Below are positions 17,870 to 28,900 of a DNA stretch of 64,000 bases, piece after piece (within the stretch, counting starts at the first letter, position 1; each line of letters starts with the position of its first letter). The DNA is from Trypanosoma brucei gambiense DAL972. Taxonomy: Eukaryota; Euglenozoa; Kinetoplastea; Trypanosomatida; Trypanosomatidae. The notes under the pieces were generated by a model, which saw only the letters and a list, made by a program, of their open reading frames with translations, had not been told where the DNA came from and made no database searches. The translations under genes and the position numbers were made by a program. Location: assembly GCF_000210295.1 (NCBI RefSeq), contig NC_026742.1, positions 1,302,001 through 1,366,000 of the forward strand. Direction: 5' to 3'.

Positions 17870-19615
17870 CTAATCCAGAGCAAACAAATAGCGATTGTGA
17901 AAAGCAACCCCAAACAACTTCTCCGACTTCTTCGCAAAGTTGTATTCAATGCGACTCGCTGACGTTGCGGTCAACTCACCAGTTGTGGCTGCTTTGGCAG
18001 CAGAAGAGCCAGTTGTTCCATCGCATGTTGCTGGTGGAGGCTGCGGTACGGTCTTTTGATGTACCTGTGCTTCCCTACCACATCCATTACCTGTCACCCT
18101 CTGTTCAAGCCCAAGTTTTCCGCGGATATAACGACATATAGATCCAACAATCGAGTCAGGAAATTTTTCCAGCATTGCATCGATAGAATCACCTTTGCGC
18201 GTCTTCGACTCTAAACGGTGAAGCATGACAGTTAGCTGCTCTGGGGGTAACTTATCCATTTCCTCCTTGAGCGCAGGCGGGATTTCGCCCTGTTGAACGG
18301 CAGCGAGATTTTCCACATAGCTCTTTCGCTCCTGCATGACCTTCTCCTCCTCTTCCCGGAGCCGCTCCATCTTTTGTTTGTGTTCAAGTAGTTCCTTCTC
18401 TCTTCGCTCCCGTTCTATACGCTGCTCCTCCTCCTCAAGCAAAGCCGCATCGACGTCGGGTTTGGTGCCAAGGTCTGATGTCTCATCAGGAAGTTTCACG
18501 CGCAGCTTTAGCTTTAGTGTGCGTGTTTTCCGTACAAATTTGGCATCCTGCAACTCCTCGTCAATCGGATAGCCAAGCGGGACTGTGAGAAAGGGAACAC
18601 CGTCTTCGCAATCAACATAGAGTAATTCTATGCGCTTGGGCGATACGCGAACGTCTACCTCTGCTATTGTTGTCACGGTTGGTATGTGCAGTTCCACAAG
18701 GTAAGCGGCTGGCACGGTCTCGCGAAAATACGGGTTAATAGTTGGTTTGGAATGAGTAGACCAGTCGTAGATGCCCTCACTTTCAAGTCTCATAACGGAG
18801 GGTTTTGGTTCCTCCGGTGGTGACGGTGAGTTTACAGTAGGGGGAGGCGCGGGTGCGGGTGCATCTGTTATTTCTTGCACAAGTTTCCCTGTCCCACTAC
18901 GGCCGCCAACATTTGTCACTGGGGAAGCTGCGGTAGCATTTGCTGGGAGACGAATCTCATCTCCCAAAGCATTGGCCACCTTCGGGGCTGTGGAAAGTCG
19001 AATTCTCTGTGGCTCCAGTGTTCCCTTAACTCTAAAAGACATGTTTCTATACTCCTGCAGGTTTAGTGTTGGCTCTGATTTTTGCTGAATCCAGTGGATA
19101 CAGAGCGAAATGACGAAGCACCGAAAATCGTGATCTTGAGTGCATCTATGGATTGTCGAAGGATTCACAATGACGTCGTACACCTTACATGGCTTGCCGC
19201 TTTTGTCAGACTCAGCACGCGCTTGACCACAACTTAAGGGAATACGAAATTTAACCTCCGCTTCATTATCGTCGTCGATAGGTATGGGTTCGGCGATACG
19301 CTCGTGTTTGCACACATTCACAAACACCTTTCCTCCTCCCGCCACCTTGCACTTAACGCAGAATCCGGGTTCCGGAAGAATGTACATCCACTGTCCATTT
19401 TCATCACTATGAATCTCTTCTAGCTTGGCCTTGGCTGATTTCATACTCTCTTCCTGGATCTTTTTCTGTAAGTCCGCCAACCACTTCTCGCGTTGTGGAT
19501 CCCCCTCAGGTGGAATATTTTTAATATTTTCTTCACCACCCATCGCCCGCTGAAAAATCTCCATGAACTGCGGGTTCTGAAGGAGCGCCGCGCCTGCCTT
19601 TTGCGTGTCGGTCAT
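17870..19615 (-). CDS. PIH1/CS-domain axonemal dynein assembly factor
   Basis: 581 aa from ATG 19615. Residues about 75-205 match the PIH1 N-terminal domain (PEPGFCVKCK, KVFVNVCKHERI, GKPCKVYDVIVNPS, HWIQQK). A Pro-rich linker follows. Residues about 290-375 form a CS/p23-like beta domain (PAAYLVELHIPTV, VDVRVSPKRIELLY, YPIDEE, KFVRKTRTLKLKLRV). A charged coiled coil runs about 390-435. Family role: PIH proteins work with HSP90 and R2TP-like complexes to preassemble dynein arms in the cytoplasm (PIH1D1, PIH1D2, PIH1D3/DNAAF6, Kintou/DNAAF2). I cannot tell which paralogue this is. The trypanosome has a motile flagellum, which fits. Confidence 0.88.
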   Translation of the reverse strand: MTDTQKAGAALLQNPQFMEIFQRAMGGEENIKNIPPEGDPQREKWLADLQKKIQEESMKSAKAKLEEIHSDENGQWMYILPEPGFCVKCKVAGGGKVFVNVCKHERIAEPIPIDDDNEAEVKFRIPLSCGQARAESDKSGKPCKVYDVIVNPSTIHRCTQDHDFRCFVISLCIHWIQQKSEPTLNLQEYRNMSFRVKGTLEPQRIRLSTAPKVANALGDEIRLPANATAASPVTNVGGRSGTGKLVQEITDAPAPAPPPTVNSPSPPEEPKPSVMRLESEGIYDWSTHSKPTINPYFRETVPAAYLVELHIPTVTTIAEVDVRVSPKRIELLYVDCEDGVPFLTVPLGYPIDEELQDAKFVRKTRTLKLKLRVKLPDETSDLGTKPDVDAALLEEEEQRIERERREKELLEHKQKMERLREEEEKVMQERKSYVENLAAVQQGEIPPALKEEMDKLPPEQLTVMLHRLESKTRKGDSIDAMLEKFPDSIVGSICRYIRGKLGLEQRVTGNGCGREAQVHQKTVPQPPPATCDGTTGSSAAKAATTGELTATSASRIEYNFAKKSEKLFGVAFHNRYLFALD

Positions 19616-20109
19616 CGAAATGAAATTTGCAGTAGAAACCTATACCTTCTTCCTTTCCTCGTGTGGTAACTTCAACAGCAGCAGAAACAAACTTGGATCA
19701 TCATGTCTGAATATATAATTGCACATGTCGCTTCTCCTCTTACACGTAACGTCGAAGCAACAATATTAATGAAACAAGGGTGGAAGGGAAGACAAGGGGG
19801 AATAAATATTCCAAGTGCATACCTTATTTGTTTGTGAGCATTTCTCCGCCGAGTAACTTTGCTGCGGGGCGGATCAACTCTCTCCACCATGTTTTTGTGA
19901 AACGGAGATCTGGTTTTTGTGGCACGGAAAAATAATAATAATATTATTACACTCAAAGCGTAAACCGCACACGCACCTATAGTATTGCTTCCACTGTGAA
20001 ACCTGATTCCGAGTGTAAACGTACGCAAAAAAAATTAAAAAAATAGGGCATGTTTCCTTGACTACAAATAAGTCACAAGGCAACATAGGTGACAGGACAC
20101 CTTTACACG
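19616..20109. other. Spacer between the PIH and HAD genes
   Basis: A minus-strand pyrimidine tract at about 19780-19803 is the probable splice signal for the PIH gene. No gene is seen. Confidence 0.5.
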
Positions 20110-21699
20110 TTAACTGAAGCCATAATCTTCATGGAGATCGACAGGGTTAGGCATGCCATAGTATTTCTTTTTGTTCTGAAGCATTGCGTTCTCCGGGAAG
20201 GCCAACAACTCCCGTGCAAAGTGGTCCAATGTGGGAGCAACGTAGTGTGGCGTCTTATCTCCATTCTTTTCCATCCATTCGAATTCTGTATCATTCTCCG
20301 ATTTCGTGCGATACGCTACGGGCGTCACACCTACACCTGAGAGAACGTGCACGGACGTCCATTTCCCCCCTCTTGCATTGGCGCCCATTATATCCGTGTC
20401 AACATTGTCACCAACCATGAAAATTGCACGCATATCTTCCGGGTTCCAACCTAGACGCGAGGTAACCTCCTTCATCCTGCGCTCAGCAAAGGCATAGGCA
20501 ATGGCGCGTGGCTTGCCATAAGTTGTCACGTGAAGGTTCTGACCAGTGAGGCTGTAAAACACTGCATGAAGCATTTCACGGAATGCTCCATTGCCAAGTC
20601 GAGGAAGTTCCGCCTCGGCCGCCCACAGAAAGTCATCACTGGCATAGTAAAGGGGAATGCTCTGGGTACTTGACACGTACTTACCCACTTTACCGCGCGG
20701 CGAAAGCAACACATCAATGATCGTTTGGATATCACAAAACGCGTCCTCCGGTTCACGAAGTACAAATACAGCGGCAATCTCTGGAAATGGAACGTTAACA
20801 TCTGAGACTTTCTCAAGTGATCCCCATCTCCTGAAGGGAACCAGCTCCGGATGCTCCGCCTGAAATCGCTGTATTGATATAGCCCCATCAAAACCGTACG
20901 CCTTAGCCACGTTGGCACTCTCTAGGGAACCAACAATCAGCACTTTCTGCCCTTTGTACATTTGAGCCAATAGTTTCATCGGGGTGTGAGCGAGTAAGAC
21001 TTGAGACGCGTCAATTGTACAACCCAACAGCCGCGAATATTCTTCTGCCTTCTTTTCCTCGGAGACTCCACCACCGTTTGTCATAAATAACAAGGGAATC
21101 TTCAACTCCATTAACTTGCGAATGGCCACATCAGATCCCTCAATAATCTTTCGCATGCGATACACGACCCCGTCAACATCGAGAACAATCCCTGCCGTCC
21201 CATGCAACGGCCAGCGGAGTTCATTTCCGCGGCGCTCCACAGAAGACTCAAATTTGTATGGAATCTTTTGATGCAAGTCCGCTTGGAGCATGTCCAGCAC
21301 ATCATCTGAGTAACCGCCCCCACTCGATGGCGCGGCATGCGTTTTCAGTCGTGATGCATAGTCTCCGATGGCAGCCATTTTATTATTGTCGAAGTAAATC
21401 ACAGGTTTTGCGCCGTATGGAACGAAGTCACGGCGCTCACGCAAAACAGCTTCGTTCCGCAAATGTAGCTCTTCTATTCGAAGCATATCAGAAGGGGATA
21501 ACTCCTCGGTGAGAGCTTGCCTCTCCATTTCTTCATGGCGGGATTGCATTTTCTTTTTCGTAATCACTGGATTGCTACTCTGCATCAAGCCAGCGAAGAA
21601 ATCATCAGCAGCTTTTCCATCGCGTTCCCACGGGGGAATAAAACGCCGTCGCAATAGCGCAGTCGGCCTCGCAATTCCTCTCCAAGAGGCGGAGAACAT
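20110..21699 (-). CDS. HDHD5/CECR5-like HAD-superfamily hydrolase, probably mitochondrial
   Basis: 529 aa from ATG 21699. HAD motif I is DVDGVVY (about 174-180), motif II LLFMTNGGG follows about 40 residues later, and motif IV FMVGDNVDTDIMGANARGG lies near the C-terminus. This order with a C2-type cap fits the CECR5/HDHD5 (Cut-1-like) group. The YGKPRAIAYAFAE and GVGVTP segments also fit. The first 30 residues are Arg-rich without acids up to residue 25, like a mitochondrial presequence. The extra region before motif I (about 40-160) is larger than in animal homologues. Substrate is unknown for the family. Phosphatase activity is inferred from the intact DxD. Confidence 0.87.
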   Translation of the reverse strand: MFSASWRGIARPTALLRRRFIPPWERDGKAADDFFAGLMQSSNPVITKKKMQSRHEEMERQALTEELSPSDMLRIEELHLRNEAVLRERRDFVPYGAKPVIYFDNNKMAAIGDYASRLKTHAAPSSGGGYSDDVLDMLQADLHQKIPYKFESSVERRGNELRWPLHGTAGIVLDVDGVVYRMRKIIEGSDVAIRKLMELKIPLLFMTNGGGVSEEKKAEEYSRLLGCTIDASQVLLAHTPMKLLAQMYKGQKVLIVGSLESANVAKAYGFDGAISIQRFQAEHPELVPFRRWGSLEKVSDVNVPFPEIAAVFVLREPEDAFCDIQTIIDVLLSPRGKVGKYVSSTQSIPLYYASDDFLWAAEAELPRLGNGAFREMLHAVFYSLTGQNLHVTTYGKPRAIAYAFAERRMKEVTSRLGWNPEDMRAIFMVGDNVDTDIMGANARGGKWTSVHVLSGVGVTPVAYRTKSENDTEFEWMEKNGDKTPHYVAPTLDHFARELLAFPENAMLQNKKKYYGMPNPVDLHEDYGFS

Positions 21700-22383
21700 T
21701 TGTCCCCCCTCCCTATTAATCGCAAGTGACCCCGCTTGCTGTATCGCCCTCGATACTGCCTTACCTACAGTATTCTTTTCTTTTCTTTCACACTTTTCCG
21801 TATACAGGTGTTGCCACCAGCTTCACCCGCGAAAACATACACACAAAAAAAGCGGGAATATGAAAATGAAACCCATCATTCACTTTAGTTCTTTACTGGC
21901 TGATGTGGTTAAAGGAAGATTGCACACACCCGCAGACGCACATGTACGAAAAAATTTTCTGCCTAGCTGCGTTGTGTACTGCAAAGTTAAATTTCAGTGC
22001 TATTTATCATTCCCTCTCATGTAATGTACAAGTGCATAAATATGTTTGTGATCATCCATCTGCGTACGCCTATGAAACAAATTGAATGAGTTATAAATTG
22101 CATTTCAAGTGCGACAACAATAACGGCAAAAAAGTGGCACTTCCTCCCCTCAGCTTAGTCCCAGGGATTGTCCCGCTGCACATACACATGAAGGTCTCCG
22201 ATAGCCCTCCTCCAATTTGTGACTTTGAGGCAAGTTGTGCGGGTTGTGAACCCTGCTTAATCATCTCGCTGCCCTCCTGTACATGATTATCAAGTTTTCT
22301 TCCTTCGCACAAACCACAACGCTCGCTCCGTCCGTGTTTGTACGGAAGCAACAACAACAACAACAAAAAGGGAAATTGAAGTT
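21700..22383. other. Spacer between the HAD gene and the 22384 gene
   Basis: No convincing gene. A (CAA)n stretch lies at 22350-22365. The rest is presumed UTR. Confidence 0.5.
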
Positions 22384-22788
22384 TCAACCTTTGGCATCTT
22401 CCCTATAAGCCAATCCACTATTTTCCAAACCAGCTCTATAGCTATTGTTCATGTGTTGCACCAGCGTTACTGGTGGCAGCTTGGCGCACTCTTCAAGATC
22501 TGACTTCATACGGATCAGTACGCCTTCCACGAGGCTTAACAATATAACCAAAAGTATCAGCAGAGCAAAACAGATGATGTTTGCCATATTCATGTTCCTC
22601 AGTGAGTCTTTGAGCGTGATGGCCGTCAATATATCGTCCACATTTCCCAACCCAAGCAACAGTTCTTGCGGAAGGGAGTTGACGGTACGAGACGTGGCAC
22701 TAGTCCACAAGACGAATAACACAACAGAACAAAATACAGAGAGTATACACAAGGCAAAAATGTTTGTGGTAACCAGCAGTGTGTGCAT
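22384..22788 (-). CDS. Small two-pass membrane protein, unknown function
   Basis: 134 aa from ATG 22788. Two hydrophobic segments (about 5-29 and 69-87) flank a short polar stretch, with a hydrophilic 45-residue tail. Amino-acid composition is protein-like rather than low complexity, spacing on both sides is normal for a gene, and the strand agrees with the unit. I do not recognise the family. A chance frame cannot be excluded at this length. Confidence 0.6.
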   Translation of the reverse strand: MHTLLVTTNIFALCILSVFCSVVLFVLWTSATSRTVNSLPQELLLGLGNVDDILTAITLKDSLRNMNMANIICFALLILLVILLSLVEGVLIRMKSDLEECAKLPPVTLVQHMNNSYRAGLENSGLAYREDAKG

Positions 22789-23488
22789 AAGTCCTAGAGT
22801 GTGGCTCTATGGAGACAATGTGATAAATAATAAGGAACACAAACATTAGGAGGTAGAAGATAGATGAAAAACAAACAACAAGAAGCTATGAGACAAATAA
22901 TGACAACACATCATGTTGGAGGGGAAGATACCGAGGGCTACGCATCATTCAGTTGCAGTACCCACTGCAGACGGGTACATGCATGTATGCATATATGTGT
23001 TTGTCGTGAAAAAAATCGCGACATGTTGCATGAGGAGCCACCAGTATTTTCCATCTTTCGCCGACCAAGCAGGTAGCTGCAACAATCACGGTAACATGGA
23101 TTAAGATCGGAGAAAAAATATATAAGAGAGCCACAACTAGAACATAACCAGTGGCAACTAGTGACTGCATTGATAAATGTAACTTCATACCCACCCAACC
23201 ACAACAACTGAGGTACCTAAATTTATCATACCCCGTACTCCTTCCTGGAAGTGGAGGTGTGCCCTACGCGCAGGTTTTCGAATCCTACGGTACGCCATAA
23301 CCCTCAGAAACTCCACCAACATGGGTGAAATGTACGTGAATGCGTATGTGTCTGTTTGTCTGACGGTGCGATAAGTATTGAACAGAAAAAAGTTTACGAT
23401 AAATGGACAGTAAATCTGGGTCCACAAACTTCCATTACATCAATTCGTCCCGCGAGTTCACGGTTAAATAGGAAAATCATACGAACCA
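22789..23488. other. Spacer between the 22384 and 23489 genes
   Basis: Several short frames exist on both strands, but none has protein-like composition. Presumed UTRs. Confidence 0.5.
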
Positions 23489-24250
23489 TTAAATAAGTCG
23501 CTTTGACTTGAGATGCTGGTGAAATCCCTGAATATAGTCTTGCGTGCGCTGCGCAACCTTACGCTCCTCATCATCCTTTGCTTTTGCTCCCAACCATTCT
23601 GTCATGTCGGTTCCGCGCGCCTGTCCCTGTAGAATCCCACGCTGAAGCTCAACACGGCGAACTTCGTTGCGTGACTCCGCAACAGCGAGCGCACGGCGCT
23701 TCCAGAATTGCTCGTGGTAAATGTTAGCCTCCTGCTCAAGGCGAATGGGATCCTTTTGACGTAACACTTCAATATCTGTTAACAAATCACGAGTGCGCTG
23801 GTCCAGTAGGTTCTCACCCAGTTGTGCTTGAATGACGGTTTGCAGCTTGGCCACGCGGTAACGGGCAATAACTTGTGTTCCAACAAATAAAAAGACAAAT
23901 CCGACGAACCACTTGTGAAAGTCGGTAATAAACCAATACCACGAGGCAATGTGATTTGTGGGGTGAATATAAACTGCTTTCGTGGTGTTACACAAAACTG
24001 TAATGTTGCGCCGCTTCGGCACCTCTTGAGTCTTACCGAGTGCATTTGAATTCCATTGTTGTTCCTCCTTTTGCTGCTGTTGCTTCCCACCGAATGTTTT
24101 GTTTTCACCTGAAGTCTCGAAATCACCCTCTTCGCGAGCGCATGTCGCCTGCCAGCGCTGTGATGACGCAACTACAGGCACATGCAACGCCGCGTTCGTA
24201 TAAAAGAGAGTCATACGAGACGTTATGGAGTGAAAAGCTGTTCGTTTCAT
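23489..24250 (-). CDS. Single-pass, probably mitochondrial, protein of unknown function
   Basis: 253 aa from ATG 24250. The frame reaches up to GTG 24337, so the first ATG is used. The N-terminus (MKRTAFHSITSRMTLFYTNAALH) is basic and Ser/Thr-rich, like a mitochondrial presequence. A Gln-rich linker follows. One membrane segment (about 113-127, WFVGFVFLFVGTQVI) leads into a long, charged, mostly helical C-terminal half rich in Arg and Glu. No family is recognised. Membrane topology and mitochondrial location are inferences. Confidence 0.72.
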   Translation of the reverse strand: MKRTAFHSITSRMTLFYTNAALHVPVVASSQRWQATCAREEGDFETSGENKTFGGKQQQQKEEQQWNSNALGKTQEVPKRRNITVLCNTTKAVYIHPTNHIASWYWFITDFHKWFVGFVFLFVGTQVIARYRVAKLQTVIQAQLGENLLDQRTRDLLTDIEVLRQKDPIRLEQEANIYHEQFWKRRALAVAESRNEVRRVELQRGILQGQARGTDMTEWLGAKAKDDEERKVAQRTQDYIQGFHQHLKSKRLI

Positions 24251-25956
24251 ATGTTCTACGCCCCAATCGTTACTAAATATATATTTATTTATTCGAACCC
24301 TTGTGCCGTTTCCCTCTTTCAGCACCGCACGCGGCACGTTCTAAGTTGGTGAGGAGCTAAAACAATGAGATAAAAGTGGACGCAGTGTGACACACATTGA
24401 TTGAGTTTTTCTTTGTAATATAAAATTCCCCTTGCATGCCTTATATATATATATATGCTTACATACTACAGCATTCACTCGACTCAACACTTCTACACCA
24501 GCAATCCGGTGAGATGAATCACGTCCACAAACTCGTAAAACTACGAAAGGCACTAAACACAAATATATACACGAAAAATAAAATAAAAAAGTGAGGAAAG
24601 TTAAAGTGGGGGAAAAGCGTGCAAAGCTTTCCCTAATGGCATTTTGTACTTTTGAAAAAAAGCCTGCGGCGCCGGTAAATAATTTAAAGAAGGGGGAAAA
24701 CGAGAGTGAAAAATACAAAAACAACAAGTCAATACGAAGCGTTTCTAGTCTTACTGAATGCAGCTCCTCTCCTTTTTTTTCTCTACATTGCGAGTATCCG
24801 CTTTTTTTTAAAAAAAAAGTACATTACATTTGGTTGTGAAAAGAGCCTCCCTCTTCTCCCCTCGAAAACATGGGGGAAAAACTTGGAAAACTAAACAAAC
24901 AAAACTACAAAGATAGTGACGATTATAACAGTATGTAAAAAAAAAAAAAGAAAGAAACCGAGCACGCTGATGGGGGCAGAGCAAATTCAGATAGTGTGGG
25001 CTCAATTTTTTTTAAAAAAGCGATCCCTTGACCCCTTTTCTCTTAGGTTTCTTCATCCCAATGATCATACGCACTTCCCCTCATCACGAACACGATTCAC
25101 CGCCTCTCTCTGTACAAAAAATTAAAGGAAAAAATTGTCTGAATGCAACCTAATTTATTGCGTCCGATTATCTTTAGCATTACACTACCCCCAAACCTTG
25201 CAGCATATCGCAACTGGACAATGGGCAAACGCACGTACATACGTAACTTCAAACACGTACACGCGCATATATAAATAAATATATATATATATATATGCGT
25301 CTTCACAAAGAGTGATAAGATAAAATTAAAAAAAATAAAACAAAATGGAAACAAAACGTACATTTTTACAATTCATTTATTGACCTATTTTACGAGCATA
25401 TATTTAGCATAATCAAACTTCCCACCTTATTTCCCCCCCCCTTTCCCGCAAGTGCGCACTTAATCGCATCTGCAGACACCACATCCCACAAACTTCCCTT
25501 TTCCGCTTCTTTCTTTTTTTTTTTTTCACTCTTACCTTCAACCTACTGTCACATGACCAAAAGTTACGTACTGATATAAGTCCCGTAAATTTACAATATT
25601 TCCTTTTTGAAGCCTGTTGTGTGTTGAAGCAGGTTTCGCACAAGAAGATGGTGATAATCGTGAATGTTGACGGCTCCGTTTTCCTTTAAGGGGTGATAAC
25701 GCGAATGACAACAACGGAGAAAGAAAGGGAGAGCACTGCGGAGTCATTTTTAAGAAAGTAAGTGATTGTATATTTTAAATTGATGGAAAGCAGGAATCAA
25801 AAAGAGGGGAAAGAGTCAAAAGGGGATAAACTTGAGGATCTGGAAAAGCATGAAATTTCTTCATACAAACAGTTGCATGTCATTTTTCCTTTTTTTTTTA
25901 TGGCGTTTCCGGCATCCCCCCTCCCCCACACCCGCCTCGTGTAGCGGTAACAGCAA
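24251..25956. other. 1.7 kb gene-free spacer
   Basis: Low-complexity sequence: a TA run at 24444-24457, A/T homopolymers around 24800-24825, 24935-24952 and 25010, a TA run at 25265-25295, and T11 runs near 25515 and 25890. Open frames are Lys- or Phe-rich products of these runs. Probably a long 3' UTR of the 25957 gene plus the 5' leader of the 23489 gene. Confidence 0.5.
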
Positions 25957-28900
25957 CTACCTCGAGGAATAAGAATAACCGCTGGTACCCGTCTGCAATC
26001 TTCTCAACGTGCCGCGTAAGGCGTTTATTTCCTCTACTTTTGCCTGCAGGTCCCTGCGCAACTCATCAATTCCGCTCTTACGTTCGTGTCGGTTAGCATA
26101 TATTTTTTCCATTTCGTAAAAGTTACATTCTTCTAGACGCCTTGCAATCTCTTCCGTCGTTATAGATGGGTCATGCCTCAAGTCAAACGTCACATGAAGC
26201 TCAACACCATCATCGCGGTAGTCAACATCCAATACATAATCCTCAGGTAAGTGGCAAGCAGCTGCTACGTCATGCACGATGGCGTTCACGAGAGCTTCCG
26301 GTGTGTTGGCCGCCACTAAACCCCAGTCGTCTCCAGGGAACTTTTTAGAGTGAAATGTCGTGTGTTGCGAACTTGTTGTCCGCGGGCGCCAGCGCTCGTC
26401 ATGTAGCAATGCATCTTCCAGAGCATCAGCAGCAGTCTTCAGACACATTTCAAGCATCCTCGCCTCTGATGCGTGCATATCGCGGTCTGCCTCCAGAGTG
26501 GCTCGATTGGCCTTAAGTTGCTCTATATAAGTACAGAGAGCAGTGAAAACGCCACCAGAGTGGTCAACACCCTCTTCCTCTAACAAGTTAATCAACCACT
26601 GATCCTGTACTGTGTTCGCAGAGTTGAACGTTTCGGCCACTTCGGTAGTTTGTTGCTCATCGTCGCCATCCATGAAGTCCATACCAGACTTTTTACTGTT
26701 GGGCCTCCGCGCACCGTGAACATCTGCGTCCTTGTTGCCATCGGTTGCTCGCTTCAGTGCTTTTGTTAGTGCCTCCACTTCGGCTTGCAGTACTTGTACC
26801 TCCTCATCCAGCTCCGTGCGTTGATTGGTCACCTGCTCCAAGTCCAGGAGAAGGGTTTCCTCCTTTTTCTCCAACTCCCGACACTTTTGTTGCTCACGCG
26901 TGAGCAGCTCTTGGATTAGTTCACGGTCGTACATTGCCTCAACCAAACGATCTTTAATCAGAATTACATCGTTGTCACCCACGTCATCCACGACATTCTT
27001 CAAACGCTCTAAGGCGTGAGTTTGAGCATGAGCATCCCTCCTCGTGGTTATGCGAGATGTTCGATGCTCCGTGCACTCATCACTCCGCTCAGAAAAGAGG
27101 TGTGTGCTCGGTAGTCGCGAGGCGCCAAGTTCCATCATCGCCTGCTCTACATCTAGTAAGCATGAGTGAAGGTCTTCCTTTTCAACGTATTGCTGGTGCT
27201 TCAAAGGTCCTTCCTGAGTCCGACTCAAGCACTCTCGAAGGATAGAAAGCGCCCTCTGTTGGCAACCCTCTAAGTTTGAGACTTCACGCTGGAGGGCAAT
27301 GGTTTCCTTGACGTATTCCGCTTTTAATTCGTTTAGAGCCATATCATTTGAACTTCGTGTCTCCCGCAGCTGCAACATGAACCGCTCCTGTATTTCTATA
27401 GTGCCGAGGCGCATACGGTTTACCTCTTCGTCCTGCAGTAGGCAAAGTATGCGGAAGTTCAGTCCACAACCCCGATTTACCCTCCTTTCGCTGTCTTCAT
27501 CTGATTTACTCACATGCTTCTTAAGACTCTTCGTCTCTTCCTCAGTCTTGCCCCACACATCCCGAAGTTCATCCTCCTTTTCTCTGATATGGCCCTCCAG
27601 CTCATTGATGCGCTTCATAGCTCTCGACAGCTTCCTCTCAGAGTCGGCTGACTTCGAGGAAATGTTATTTGGGCGATCCCTGAGGCTGGTGGTGTCGCGG
27701 TGCATGATCTTCCAACGTTCGGCTGTAAACATCTGGTGAAGGTCGAAGAGTGATCCCAACTCCCGTGCAACCAGACGCAAACGCTCAATCGACTGATTGC
27801 AGAATATATGTGTTAAGCCAGTTGGTGCGGTAGAGACATAGGACTCAGTGACGTGTCGATCCCCAGCAACACGAGTTGCGACATTTGACCCGCGAGGAGT
27901 GCCCCGAAGCTGCTTCGACGCTGCACTCCGGATTTGTGCAATACTATCCCGCTTAAGAATCATCTCCTTTGACTTCAAGGGGCCTGTAATTGGTATCAGT
28001 TTGCAGAAGATAGACATTTGGAGTACCACTACTTTTTCGTCTGTGCGCACGAAGGATATTTCTCCTGATTCACTAAAGCTCCGAACAGTCATTTTAACAC
28101 TGTCTTCACCATCTCTCCCCGAAAAGGGCCTCACCCTCGTACTTGAGTTTCCACTCCGGAGCGAAGCAGAAAATTTGCTGCCCTGTGCGCCCATTGTGTC
28201 CGACAACTGGTCGTCGATCATCCGGAGGGAGGCACGAGCCTTGTAGAGATAAACTTCGCTTGTCACCCACTTTTGAAGGAGCCCAGCGAGACGATTGTTG
28301 GCACTCACCACTGTGAAGTCAAAGAGGCGATCGCTCAAATATTTTTCATTTAGAGCATCAGCCAGTGCGTCATCCATGCGAACGGCATTTGGATCTGAGA
28401 GAAGGTCTGTAAATGCGCTAGAAGCCATGAACCGCTTCATCTGATCCCATTCATCGCTTTCAGATGAGGCCACCAGCTCAATGCACAAGAGTTCAAAAAC
28501 TGCTCTCACCGCGCGCAACACAGCCTTTGGGGCCTCCTTCAGTCTCATCAACTCTTTCCACGATTCACGACTTATGTTTCGTATATCTTTCCTAATCCCC
28601 TCAACGATATTTTCTCTGCGCATAACATCATGCACATACAATTCACGCGATATCCTCTCTCGTCTTTCCTGGGCTGTCTCCACCACCCTTTCCTCCCGCT
28701 CAGGCACATCATCCTTTGAATTCCAAACAACCTTCCAGCACAACAGTGATACGAGTCCGGGATCCGTTACAGCTGGGCTGCTGCCAACACCATCAGCGGT
28801 GGCACCATCGGAAACAACCGTGCCAATAGCCCACATCCATTTCCCCTTGGAAACAAATTGGAAAGCCACAATACTACCCTCGGCGATATGTGTTTTTTCA

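Noticed and set aside
23240..23310. B-box-like sequence ggttttcgaatcc that might mark a tRNA
   Set aside because: Two extra bases break the B box, the flanking bases do not form a T stem, and no A box or acceptor stem fits. No other tRNA-like element was found.
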